A stretch of 64,000 nt of DNA from Yponomeuta sedellus (taxonomy: Eukaryota; Arthropoda; Insecta; Lepidoptera; Yponomeutidae). Of the stretch, positions 29,734-39,972 are shown piece by piece. The stretch spans positions 11,241,692 through 11,305,691 of the forward strand of contig OW203747.1 of the NCBI GenBank assembly GCA_934045075.1. Reading direction: 5' to 3'. The first letter of the stretch is position 1. Each line of letters opens with the position of its first letter. The notes beneath the pieces are model-generated. The model was given only the letters and a program-made list of their open reading frames with translations. It searched no databases and was not told the origin of the DNA. Both the position numbers and the translations under genes were made by a program.

Positions 29734-30350
29734 TGTCAGTGTGCGTAACCTCCTCAATTACCCCTATCATGATGATGTTAATACGCTCAGAAAGGTTATA
29801 AATTGTTCCTTAATAAAAAACGAACAACTCATTAATATCTATCTGGCCGCTTGAAAATTTATGCTTCAGATTCAGAAAGTACTATCGATAAGTACCTACC
29901 TACCTACTGTTGATTGCGTAGGTTGTGTAAGTCTATATATAAAAATTGTAACAAACAGCTGCCTTATAAAGTTATAAACTACTCAGTTTGGTAAATTATG
30001 TGAGTGTGATTTTTTATGTCTAGGTACTATAAATAGATTAATAAAAAAATCTAATAATAACGTAATTGTCCATAACGTTTGCATTTAAGTACCTACCTAT
30101 ATACATATCTACGGCCAGCCTAAGCAAAACAAATAATGACCGTAATGAAAAAGAAAGTATCAATTTATGAAATTAATTTTCTCAACACAATGGCGCCACG
30201 TGCCCAGTGGTCCGGCACGATCAAACGAGGGGGTGAAATTGCGAATAAATTGAAAATTATATTATTACTATGTTGATAGCTAATGCTGGTCTGTTCTTTG
30301 TTTTGTGGGGCAATACACAGCGATTTTATGCATAATATAAAAAAAGGAAG
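29734..30350. other. No gene recognised; AT-rich
   Basis: Contains GTACCTACCTACC-type simple sequence. Nothing else supported. Confidence 0.3.
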
Positions 30351-30365
30351 AATAATAAACAACTT

Positions 30366-30448
30366 TGTAGACTTTTAGTCCGGATCTACTTACGGGTGTA
30401 TCTACTTACGGGTACAATATGTTGTGCTTACGAAAGTTTTAGTTCAAA
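30366..30448 (+). mobile_element. Hairpin-retroposon, internally deleted copy, 12-bp TSD
   Basis: TGTAGACTTTTAGTCCGGAT, CTACTTACGGGTGTA, then GTTGTGCTTACGAAAGTTTT, AGTTCAAAA. It has the ends of the element at 11779 without the long arms. A perfect duplication AATAAACAACTT lies at 30354-30365 and 30449-30460. Confidence 0.75.
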
Positions 30449-30730
30449 AATAAACAACTTATTTAACCGACTTCAAAAAAAGGAGTAGATTATCTACTAC
30501 AATTTTTCTTTTTTTTCTCCGATAGGAACTTACCAAATGGCTTATTGAGCCAAGAAGCCATGAAAGTAGAGTCGACAGCAGTTCAACCTTTACGTAGGTA
30601 TCAGTTGCAAAGGAATAGGTATAACTGATTAGAGTGCTTAAAGTAGGTAACCGTTGATAGCAGGTCAAACTTTACATTTTTGTTACCAAATCATACGTAA
30701 CGTAGTAACTGAGTGCACGTGGGCAAAGAT

Positions 30731-31112
30731 GATGAAGATGATGATGATTGATCATCATCATCATCAATCCATAATGTCCCCACCGAGGGGCACGGGTCTC
30801 TTCCCTGAGGAAGGTATCTATAGGCCATACTCCACCACGGGGGCCAAGTCCGGATTGGTGGAGGCTTGCAAGACTAGTGGCTGGTCTTACTGTCAGAAGT
30901 CTTCAAGCCGCCCTAACGCCTCTGACTTGGCTTAACAAATGCCATCTATCGACGTCAGCCGGCAACTGCGTAACGTGCCCTGCGAAACGCGGAACCGCTC
31001 GGAAAAATGCCACTAGCGTTAGTCATAGACGGTCACCCATTCGTGCACTGAACGCGCCCAATGTTGATTAACCTTCGTGATCGTTCAAGATCACTCAGGC
31101 AGCCGGGGCTGC
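30731..31112 (-). mobile_element. 5S-derived SINE, subfamily B, full length with GAT tail
   Basis: In reverse complement: GCCCCGGCTGCCTGAGTGAT, CTTGAACGATCACGAAGGTT, AATCAACATTGGGCGCGTTC, AGTGCACGAATGGGTGACCG, then the shared body, ending GGGGACATTATGGATTGATG and an ATG/GAT-repeat tail. The head matches the 5S internal control region better than subfamily A in places. Confidence 0.7.
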
Positions 31113-31217
31113 GAGCAATTCTAAGATTAGTAATGTTAGATAGACAGATGAAAATCATATTAACAGTAAATTTACTTATTCAGGTTGATGTGCTGTTGAT
31201 TGTACTTAGATCTTAAT

Positions 31218-31536
31218 TGACGGCTTCGGTGGCACAGCCGTTTGGCACGGTGACTATAAAACCGAAAGTCTAGGGTTCGATCCCCGGCCGGGTGAAACTA
31301 AGAAACGAACTTTTCTAGTTTGACTCGGGTCTTGGATGTTTTTTGTGTATTTATTGTATTAAATCTATCGTCGAGTTAGCACCAGTAACACAAGTTATTT
31401 GGATAGCCAGAGGTTGCGGGTTCGAATCCCGGCATGGGTGAAATTTTTAGCCTCTAAATAGGTCTTTACAAGTTATTTAGTTTTACCTACTTATAGTAAT
31501 AGGGCTAATGAGATCTGTGTAATATGTTCATGATAA
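31218..31536 (+). mobile_element. tRNA-derived SINE, family B, with a nested SINE piece
   Basis: GACGGCTTCGGTGGCACAGC, TCTAGGGTTCGATCCCCGGC, TAGTTTGACTCGGGTCTTGG, ATCGTCGAGTTAGCACCAGT, then (after the insert) CTAATGAGATCTGTGTAATA. Confidence 0.75.
31401..31467 (+). mobile_element. 5'-truncated family A SINE nested in family B, 11-bp TSD
   Basis: GGATAGCCAGAGGTTGCGGG, TTCGAATCCCGGCATGGGTG, ending AGGTCTTT. A perfect duplication ACAAGTTATTT lies at 31390-31400 and 31468-31478. At 67 bp it ends at the internal T tract, not the long tail. Confidence 0.85.
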
Positions 31537-31539
31537 ATA

Positions 31540-32505
31540 AGACCTACCACAATGTTTTAAATATTATTTCTCATTAAAATTTGTTGGTTAAATAAAGTCA
31601 AATATCTAACTGTGGTTTATAGTTTGTTTGGAATAAACATAGGTAGTAATTTATAATCCTTCCTTCCAAAGTTCCTTATAGGTAGCTACACCCTTCATCT
31701 AAGTTGACCGTTAAAATTCGCTGGCAAAAAAAAATGACTCTAAGAAATACACTCTGTAAGTACCTACTTACGTACGTTTAATTAGAGCTATCAATTTCAT
31801 AGGTATTTACAGCAACTGTAAACGTCTAATTTACTGGATTGTCCAATTCAAAGAAATTTATTGCACAAAAAAACCAATAGGTAGGTATAATAGACAGCCA
31901 ATTGAACAAGAGCCAATAAATAACTTACAAATTGCCAATGTTACAGTGAAAAAAGAAAAACTCGCCAACTAGAAAGCAATATAACACAACCCAGCCAAAT
32001 AGAGTCAACAGGCATTATTACTACGATCCAGCAAACATAATACCTACGGAATTCGAGTGGGTAAACAAAGCGGAAAATCGATACCTTAAGCGGGAGAGAG
32101 AGATCAAAACACTTCACCCAAAAGAAGGAACGAGACGGCCGACATTAAGGGGCATCGCGGCTTGACCAACTTATGCGAGCAGCCGCTCGCAACCGAATAT
32201 AGTCTTTGTAACGTTACACTAAGAGTCACGCGACTTAGAGAACAAATCCACGGATAACTTGGCCGACGCAAAGGCGTGGCTTAAACCCTCCTACTGAGTA
32301 AACAAGTTGGAAAGCGAGGGGGCTATGCGGCGTCGCGGCGCGTCGAAAAGAGATAGCCACGTTTGTGTTCGCTCTCGCATGATTTATGAAAGTGGTAGTT
32401 TTGGATAGCGACGGTAGATTTATTTAGAAGCCGTCTGGGGATCTCTATATTTCGCTTTAATACTAGAACGCTGTTGAGTACATGTAAATAATGCTGAAGA
32501 ACTCT
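31540..32505. other. Unique sequence; GC-richer block 32080-32420
   Basis: No repeat match. The block with GAACGAGACGGCCGACATTA, GAGCAGCCGCTCGCAACCGA and ATGCGGCGTCGCGGCGCGTC is GC-richer and could be conserved noncoding DNA. No coding frame is supported. Confidence 0.3.
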
Positions 32506-32510
32506 CGGTA

Positions 32511-32737
32511 TAGTCTGTTAGCTTTTAGAATATACCTCGGGCTCTAGAGTAGGCTTCGGTTTTCGCCAATTTTCGCCGATTTTCGTCCTGATGATCGAGT
32601 TCTTATTTTGAAATTAAGTGTCATTTTAGTTCCGATTTCGAAATCAAGTGGCATACTGGTTCCGATATTTCTATTACACGAATATATCCGATTCTAGCCT
32701 ATAATAGCCAAGGTATATTCTAAAAGCTAACAGACTA
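32511..32737. mobile_element. Tc1/mariner-like MITE, complete, TA-flanked
   Basis: TAGTCTGTTAGCTTTTAGAA ... TTCTAAAAGCTAACAGACTA, 227 bp, flanked by TA on both sides. Confidence 0.7.
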
Positions 32738-32865
32738 TACCTAACATATTGAAATGAGTGTTTCATTGACATGCCTTTTACAGGGACTTACGTAGTGATG
32801 AATCAACTTCTACGTTGGTTTATTATTTGTTATCTTACTCGCCTAGAGACTACGCACTGGTTTAA

Positions 32866-33269
32866 GGCTTGCGCAGACGAGGGACTTTTGTCCCCGAGGG
32901 ACAAAAGTCCCTGAATCGCAAAAAATGTCCTCCGAGTACTTGTCGCGGACTCAACGCCTACGGTGTGCGGCCATTTTGTTCCCCGGAAATTGAGTGAAGC
33001 GTAGGTACGCTATGGAAGCAAATATTCTGAGATTAGGTATAATACACTGTGTTGTAACTTACCTAATGAAGTTGGAAACGAAAAGGCGTTTTAAAAGAGA
33101 ACACCGAACTTTTGTCCAGTCCGGTCTCTTGATGTCCTCGGTAACTTGAGGGACTTTTTGTACGGCGTGCTTTTAGTCCTCCGTGTGCGTAATTCGATAC
33201 AATTTATAAGAGATCTAAATCGACGGACAAAAAAGTACCCGGGCGATAGTCCCTCGTCTGCGCAGGTCT
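32866..33269. mobile_element. MITE with TTAA target (piggyBac-type candidate)
   Basis: GGCTTGCGCAGACGAGGGAC on the left and GTCCCTCGTCTGCGCAGGTC on the right form the TIRs. TTAA flanks both sides (32862-32865, 33270-33273). About 404 bp with no transposase frame. The left TIR holds its own palindrome (GGGACTTTTGTCC repeated inverted). Confidence 0.6.
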
Positions 33270-33542
33270 TTAAACTGTTTTTTATTGATGGTATATTTTC
33301 TTCGTTGCCATATTCTGGAAAATAACTAAGTACATACGTACCTACTAGCCTAATATGATATTGTAAGACTGAATAAAAAACACTTACGATTTGTGCCATA
33401 GCTTAGAATAAGTACAGCAATAAGTAGAAAGTGATTCACAACCTCCATTGGTATCAACGACTTTGTTTTTCACATGTTGTGAATTTGCAGTAGCAATCTT
33501 ACTAATCGCTAACTGTGAAGGAAAAACCTCTTGAGTAAAGCT

Positions 33543-33905
33543 GAAGCGCTCGTGGCCTAGGGGAACCGAGTGATTGGAATCAATCACTTGGTTAAGCAAC
33601 CACAGGCGCGGTCAGGTACGGGATGGGTGAGCGTCCCGTGACTACCACTAGTGGAATTTTTCTGAGCGCTTCCGTGCTTCGAAAGGCACTTTAAGCCGTT
33701 GGTGCCGGCTGTCATATAATGGCAGTAATTAAGCCATGTCGGAGGCCTTATGGGCGGCTTAATAACTTCTGACAGTAAGGCCCGCCACTGTCTAACAATC
33801 CTCCACCAACCCGGACTTGGCCCCCGTGGTGGAGTATGGCCTAACCTTCCTGCGATGCAGGAAGAGACCCGTGCCCCAGCAATGGGGACAACCAAGGGTT
33901 GATAA
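33543..33905 (+). mobile_element. 5S-derived SINE, subfamily A, full length
   Basis: GAAGCGCTCGTGGCCTAGGG, GATTGGAATCAATCACTTGG, GCGGTCAGGTACGGGATGGG, then the shared body to CCCCAGCAATGGGGACAACC. The 126-codon minus frame is an artefact. Confidence 0.7.
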
Positions 33906-34529
33906 TGTAACGTAACGTAAAGGTGATAGTCTGAAGTGTTCACGATTAACCTTGAAATCGCCAATCGTGGTGAATTTGAACTGCATTTGAGGTATGTTTC
34001 AGAGCAATCTCGTTTTAATTAATAGGTAAGATCAACAAGTAAAAGTAAAAAAAGTATTTATTTAAAAACCCCACAAGAGATAATAAATATTGTATTCAAA
34101 TGGTACTACAGACTACGAGTTTATCTAATGGTCACATATAATTTATCACAACAAGGAAAATAACAGCGGATTCCACGCTAGTCTAGAGTCTGTGTTGTGG
34201 TAATCCAGAAACGGCAAATCATAGATTTTCAAGTATAAAATGAATACAAGCTTTGATAAACTTCCAGATGCTTGTTGACCTTCACAGTTTTATTGGAAAA
34301 TCGCACGTAACGAAACATAATAGAGTCTAAATAATTATATAGGGACCTAACTATAGGTACCTACACGTCTTCGGCGTAGTTTATGATATTATATGTAGGT
34401 AAATCACAATCGCAGGACATTATATTCTCATAACAGCACATAGGTATGAGAAATAGGATAGGTAGGTACCTACCTACTGAAAAATGACATTCGCAAGACA
34501 TGATAAACGCAAGACATCATAATTTAATA
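33906..34529. other. No gene recognised; AT-rich with TAGGTACCTACC simple motifs
   Basis: No family match. Confidence 0.3.
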
Positions 34530-34578
34530 TTCTAAGAGCCAGTTTCTAAATTGAGAATTTAGCTATGTAAATACTTAA
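34530..34578. mobile_element. Left end of a MITE split by Helitrons
   Basis: TAAGAGCCAGTTTCTAAATT, GAGAATTT. Its partner end (TCTCAATAAAATTCAGAATC, TGGCTCTAA) lies at 36176-36205 beyond three Helitrons. Same family as 2613-2742. Confidence 0.5.
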
Positions 34579-34762
34579 TCTATCTATCTATAATATAAAA
34601 ATGAATCGCTGAATGTATTGTTAAGCGCAAATCTCGAAATCAGCTGAACCGATTTCGGTAATTCTTTTTTTAGAATATTCCTTGAAGTACGAGGTTGGTT
34701 GTTACGGAAAAAAAAATTAAGAATCGTCTGTTAGGCGGTACGAAGATCTCTGGGTCAGCTAG
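34579..34762 (+). mobile_element. Helitron (non-autonomous), copy A
   Basis: Starts TCTATCTATCTATAATATAA, AAATGAATCGCTGAATGTAT and ends CTGGGTCAGCTAG. It matches copy C at 35985-36175. TC start and CTAG end fit lepidopteran Helitrons. Confidence 0.65.
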
Positions 34763-35984
34763 TTATATTATATATATATAAAGCTACAATGCGATATACT
34801 CACTGATCTATTCATCCATACGTTTTCTCCGAAACGGTAAGATTTGGACGAAAATGATGTATGAGAAAGTTGTAGGAAATGTATGAATTATAGCCATCCT
34901 ATGAAGCCGATTTTTGAATTTCGAACGCGTTCCACTACGCGAAGGTGCTAACTCTGTCGTTTACCGGCCGATTTGGATGAAATTTTGATAGAATGGTGAT
35001 ATAGTGATCCGATTGAAAAAAAAAATTTTGGTTGTTCGAAATTCAAAATTGCGGCGCAGATATAGCCGACCGAAAAATCGACCTTTGCGCAAAAAAGTCG
35101 GCAGCCAACTGGGCATATGCTGGAGATATGCCGTAAGCGACATCGCGTTGCCAAAGGACCCAGGTATATGAGAAAAATCCGACATCTTGGAATTTCAAGA
35201 TGGCGGCCGAGATATTGATGATTGAAAATGACAAATTTTTGTATGGAGATTTAGTACTAAAATTGACTTTTCAATAGAGAAATGAGACAAACTTGCGAGG
35301 CCGGAGGCCGAACTTCGTGAAGCGGGCACAAAAAGTTCTGCCGCGGTGAGGCCGAAGGCCGAGCTCCGTTTAGGCCGAGGCCGAAGGCCGAGACCATTCA
35401 AATTGCGGCGCACAAGTACCAGCGCAAGAGCAAAAAGGGACAAACTTGCGAGGCCGTAGGCCGAGCTCCGCGGAGCGGGCACGAGAAACCCCGCCGCGGC
35501 GAGGCCGAAGGCCGAGCTCCGTCCAGGCCGAGGCCGAAGGCCGAGACCGTTCAGGTTACGGCGCATCAGTACCAGCGCAAGAGCAAAAAGAGACGAACTC
35601 GCGAGGCCGGAGGCCGAGCTCCGCGGAGCGGGCACGAGGAACCCCGCTGCGGCGAGGCCGAAGGCCGAGCTCCGTCCAGGCCGAGGCCGAAGGCCGAGAC
35701 CGTTCAGTTTACGGCGCAGAAGTACCAGCGCAAGAGCAAAAAGAGACAAACTTGCGAGGCCGGAGGCCGAGCTCCGCGGAGCGGGCACGAGGAACCCCGC
35801 CGCGGCGAGGCCGAAGGCCGAGCTCCGTCCAGGCCGAGGCCGAAGGCCGAGACCATACATGTTCCCATGCTACAATTCACTACAATAAGTGTCTAGCGAG
35901 GCCCTAGGCCGAGCGCCGCGGAGAGCGCAGCTCGGAGCGGCTGGGGGTTGGCGCGCGTAAGCGCGCAGGGGGCTCGCCCCCTAG
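34763..35984 (+). mobile_element. Helitron B with 153-bp minisatellite
   Basis: Begins TTATATTATATATATATAAA, GCTACAATGCGATATACTCA. Ends with the hairpin GGGGGCTCGCCCCC, then CTAG at 35981-35984. About 1.22 kb. The 3' third is a GC-rich tandem array. No Rep/helicase coding is seen, so it is non-autonomous. Confidence 0.6.
35286..35860. repeat. 153-bp GC-rich tandem repeat, 3.8 units
   Basis: Unit starts (GACAAACTTGCGAGGCC or close) at 35286, 35439, 35592 and 35745 are exactly 153 bp apart. Each has GAGGCCGAAGGCCGAG modules. As 153 is divisible by three, 221- and 153-codon frames stay open on both strands. They have no start context or known domain. Confidence 0.9.
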
Positions 35985-36175
35985 TCTATAATATAAAAAT
36001 GAATCGCTGAATGTGTTGGTAAGCGCAAATCTCGTGAGCAGCTGAACCGATTTCGCTAATTATTTTTTAGAATATTCCTTGAAGTACGAGGATGGTTGTT
36101 ACGGGGAGAAAATTAAAGGATAATAAAATTAAAGAATCGACCATTAGGCGGTATGAACTTGGCTGGGTCAGCTAG
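35985..36175 (+). mobile_element. Helitron (non-autonomous), copy C
   Basis: TCTATAATATAAAAATGAAT, CGCTGAATGTGTTGGTAAGC, GAATATTCCTTGAAGTACGA, ending TGGCTGGGTCAGCTAG. Abuts the CTAG end of Helitron B. Confidence 0.7.
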
Positions 36176-36205
36176 TTCTCAATAAAATTCAGAATCTGGC
36201 TCTAA

Positions 36206-36610
36206 GGCAGACATTAGCGGCCAACGCCCATTAAGGTACCAACTTAACAAAAAGTCACCGCCAAAATTTGACATTTCCCCCGTACGTGACTTTTCAAAAA
36301 ACCAACAAACAATAAGGATCTTTTTCTATGCCACTCCGGACACGAATGAAAGCGCGGAGGACGTGTATGGAACAAACGAAACACGCGACGTTGGCGCATA
36401 AAAGGACCCACCATGTAGTACAGAAGAGTTGATTTATTAAAAAGTTTTTTGCCGAGTGTGGACGGCGGGTGGCGCAATAATATGCCTAATACAGTTGGAA
36501 TAATGAAGAAATCAAATGAAATGAAATTAAAAGGTTTTATTCATTTAGTTTCATTTGATTAGTAGTAGTTAAATAGCGCAGAAACTGCGGCTTAATGAAC
36601 GCTACAATTC
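36206..36610. other. No gene recognised
   Basis: Includes AAAAGGTTTTATTCATTTAG, GCGCAGAAACTGCGGCTTAA (36530-36595), an antisense copy of the LINE 3' end seen at 19030-19075. Confidence 0.35.
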
Positions 36611-36614
36611 AAAC

Positions 36615-36900
36615 TAAGTAGGTGTCCATTGTAGGGAACAGGCCTTCTCTCAAAGAGAAAATATGGGCTTAATCGCCTCGCATGCACACCATGATAGTTG
36701 AAATAGTGAAGCCTATGCCCCACCTTAGGGCCTTCTCTCAAAGAGAGAGTAGGTATGGGCTTAATCACCACGCGTGCCCACCTCAGATTGGCAATTTCAA
36801 GCGCTAATAGTTGACATAATGAAGCCTCTATATGCCTCATTGTAGGGCATAGGCCTTCTCTCAAAGAGAGAGAGAGAGAAGAGAGTAATCACCACCTGGT
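36615..36900 (-). repeat. Three tandem family D end modules
   Basis: GGCCTTCTCTCAAAGAGA occurs at about 36641, 36730 and 36852, each with a GGGCTTAATC..C continuation except the last. Confidence 0.6.
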
Positions 36901-36914
36901 GGCCCTCAATACGT

Positions 36915-37170
36915 AATGACATGATTAATACATCGTCCAGTGGCATTTTCACTCGCACTACATGGGTGAAGGGACCACTCGGATGCTGTAGTGCCTGCTG
37001 GTTTATGGTTTCAGATGGTGGGCAAGCGCCCAGCACCTATACCAACCTGGCAGCTTAGTAGGCATAGCCCACCGGAAAGACTAGTCAATACGTACGTCCA
37101 ACTAAGCCGTGGGTTTCCTCACGATGTTTTCCTTCACGGTTAGCGTACTACAATACAAACGTTAACATTT
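36915..37170 (+). repeat. Interspersed repeat, paired with 10610-10790
   Basis: GGGTGAAGGGACCACTCGGA, GGCATAGCCCACCGGAAAGA, CTCACGATGTTTTCCTTCAC. Confidence 0.45.
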
Positions 37171-37220
37171 AAAATGTTACTGGAACTGCCTGTCGCTTTA
37201 CCCCACGAATAACTGATTTA

Positions 37221-37390
37221 AGCCAGGTTTTCACGGTCTCAGTGCGCTCGGTCCGAGTGCGCCATCCGAGTAAACTAATGCTCCTGATTGGCTATTTTGA
37301 TGTTGTCACGAAAAACCGTCCGATCAGAAGCATTAGTTTACTCGGATAGCGCACTCGGTCCGAGCGCACTAAGACCGTGAAAACACGGCT
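37221..37390. mobile_element. MITE with long TIRs and TTA duplication
   Basis: AGCCAGGTTTTCACGGTCTC, GTGCGCTCGGTCCGAGTGCG, CATCCGAGTAAACTAATGCT pair with the right arm ending GACCGTGAAAACACGGCT. TTA flanks both sides. Second copy at 49166. 3-bp TTA suggests the Harbinger group. Confidence 0.65.
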
Positions 37391-37589
37391 TTAACCAAGC
37401 AGGGGTAATTAGGTACCCCAGGTTATGAGGCCAGGGTCTAAGCTATGCGCTGCCTCGTCTATAACCCTGAAAAAACCCGGGGGTGAAGTCCCTAGGGCTT
37501 CGACGAAGACCGCGTAAAGGGGCGAGGGCCGTCTCATTCGATTTTCAATAATTTATAGTGGTAATGTGATACTAATACACGTTTTTGGT

Positions 37590-37645
37590 TGCGGAGATTA
37601 TCCTTATTACTAAAAGCCATTTCTTCCAGGCAACCATAATCACCG
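37590..37645 (-). repeat. LINE 3' terminus fragment
   Basis: CCTTATTACTAAAAGCCATT, TCTTCCAGGCAACCATAATC. Confidence 0.4.
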
Positions 37646-37910
37646 TCGATTTGGCATGTTTCGCGAGTGTCATACATAAGCTACAAGAAATCAGGATAAA
37701 TCCAACAAAAAAATTTACCAATCATTAAAAAGTTATAATAAAAAAACGGAAATATAAAATAATTAATAACTCGACTGCTGAGCATTGACTACTGAAAAGG
37801 TGGAATCCAATTCAGCAATGGAACTCATTGCAAAGTACCGAGGTTGGTCCCATCTGCTTAGTTTACAATAACATTAATGTACATAGTTGCAATATTAGTA
37901 GGTAATGCGG

Positions 37911-38040
37911 GCAGTAAGACCCGCCACTGTTTTACAATACTTCACCAACCCGGACATGGCCCCCGTGTTAGAGTACGGCCTAACCTTCCTGTGATGCAGG
38001 AAGGAACCCGTACCCCAGCAGTGGACATACAAAGGGTTAA
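37911..38040 (+). repeat. 5S-derived SINE 3' part
   Basis: GGCAGTAAGACCCGCCACTG, CTTCACCAACCCGGACATGG, GATGCAGGAAGGAACCCGTA, CAGTGGACATACAAAGGG. Confidence 0.6.
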
Positions 38041-38279
38041 TATCGAGTTGCGCGAATTGCGGATTTGAAAATAACCCTGTATACAAAGTAGAAAATCAAA
38101 AACATCCCATCGTAAAGATGTAGCGCCAAAACAAACAAATAAAACCTCGTTAAAACAACATGTAACTAGTCATTATCCACTTATACCTCCATTCGTCGGG
38201 CGTCGGGTCTCAAAGAAAATAAAAGGTCTTCCTTTCGGGACTCCCAATCAATGAATGGAGAAACTTGCCCCATCATCTT

Positions 38280-39080
38280 CGCGTCTGTTTGTCTGGCAGT
38301 TGACCCCTTGGAGCCCAGCTTCTGTTTGGAAAACGAACACGCAGCGTGCGCTACCTAATTTGGTAGCATGCACGTAGCATTTACAGAAGGTTCAGTTTTA
38401 TGTTTTTATGAGAAGTACCTATGTATAGTGTACTATAATTTTAATAGAATAGCGTCTGTTTGTGAAACAAATGCAGCGTGCGCTGCCTAATTTGGTAGAA
38501 TGCACATACCTTTAAGAGAAGATTCATGTTTAAGCTTTTACGAGAAGTAAGAGCGTGCATAGCGTACTATAATGTTTATAGAAGAGCGTCTGTTTGGGAA
38601 ACGAACATGCTTTGGGCTTTACCTAATTTGGTTGCAAAGGTAGCATGCTCATAGCAGAATAATGTTTCATACAGGATTGTTTACTGTCTCTGTTTTTACA
38701 AGAATAAGTGAACAATATCAGAGGTAAGCTCACTTTTATATTTCCTTCATTGTATTTGTGTGTGCAATCAAGTAGGGATAATAAAAAATATAATATAAAG
38801 TACTATCACCTTTACAGAACAGCTCCGCTTGATACCTAATTTGGTAGCCTACATAGCAGAATAAAATTTGGTACAGGATTGCTTAAGAAGGTTTAAGTTT
38901 CAGTTTTTACAAGAATATTTGCAATGTCAAAGATAAGCTCGTCCGTGTCCATATAATTGTGTATTATGATGTTCACAGAAAGCTTTTAGTTAAGAAACAA
39001 ACATGCAGCGTACGCTACCTATTTGGGTAGCATGCTCATAGCAGAATAATATGTCGTGCAGGATTCAAGTTCCTGTTTTA
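38280..39080. repeat. Degenerate tandem array, about five units
   Basis: GTGCGCTACCTAATTTGGTA or close variants recur near 38346, 38476, 38613, 38830 and 39009. Most are preceded by GCGTCTGTTTG.GAAACGAAC and followed by GCATGC..ATAGCAGAATAA and TTTTTACGAGAA. Unit length varies (about 130-215 bp). No transposon match. Confidence 0.6.
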
Positions 39081-39378
39081 CGAAAAGATGTGCACGTGTT
39101 CTTTGTACAATCAATAATATGTTTATCTAATCACTACACGCTAGATTAAACTGGACGCGGTTGATTTATACCAAAATATATTTACAATTTAAACTTATAC
39201 TTAGTACCTACAGGTTGTTTAGATTATCGTTTAGTAGGTAAAAGAGTTTTAGGGCTTTACGCCAGTTCGGTAACACGTTTGTAGAGTTCACTTTTGTCCA
39301 CGATAAGATACTGCACACTACATGATATAACTAGAATTTGTATTTAAAAAACACTGTTCTATAGCATATCATGAACAG

Positions 39379-39765
39379 TTGCCTGTACCCCAGGGGGGTA
39401 CAGGACTAGGGCCTGCCACGTGCTCCGATCCTGCCAGATCACCTTCGCTTCATCATACGTTCATTAGTCGTTGCATGCACGCTCGCCGGTTTCAGTTACA
39501 ATTATCTTGCCCTTTGCTAAAACATCCCCTATTTGGTCGAAGTGGGTATGTACGCCTGGGACGTCCCTTCCCGGCCCTTCCACCTACATTCACTAGATAA
39601 ATGTATTTCGTCAATATTTCTTCCTTCATCCTCTCCATGTATCCAAACCAACGCAACATTCCTTTCTCAATTCTGGTCGCTACATCCTCTTTTAGTCCAC
39701 AACGTTCTCTATAATTATTGCGTAACCTGTCATTCAAAACTTCATGAATTTTTATCAAATTAGGT
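39379..39765 (-). pseudogene. LINE 3' end with RT C-terminal frame
   Basis: The minus frame reads DRLRNNYRERCGLKEDVATR, IEKGMLRWFGYMERMKEEIL and TKYIYLVNVGGRAGKGRPRR, then shifts into the region ending at the CCCCAGGGG...CAGGC 3' end. From family knowledge, this ERCGLKEDV..RIE.GMLRWFGH.ERM block is common near the end of insect endonuclease-reverse transcriptases. Clade not assigned. Confidence 0.65.
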
Positions 39766-39972
39766 AATATTTTTGAAATGTCAGGGTTAACATAATTTCA
39801 CAAAATTCGCAAATAAATTACCAATAATATCAATGTCGCAACCTCCGGCAAATCATTATTCCACTGAGGAGAATTACTGATGACTTTATGTCCTAAGTTA
39901 CTTAATTAAATTTAGTAATTATGCTCTGAAAATCATGCTCTGATAATCAATATGCGACTGAAAATCAGTCGA

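Noticed and set aside
35195..35907. 221- and 153-codon Pro/Arg/Ala-rich frames as a protein gene
   Set aside because: The 153-bp minisatellite inside a Helitron keeps frames open by its multiple-of-three period. There is no domain or splice support.
36615..36900. CRISPR array or regulatory tandem
   Set aside because: Units are diverged copies of a dispersed repeat end, unequally spaced, in a eukaryotic genome.
38280..39080. CRISPR-like array
   Set aside because: Spacing is uneven and the repeats are diverged over longer stretches; the sequence context is an insect genome.
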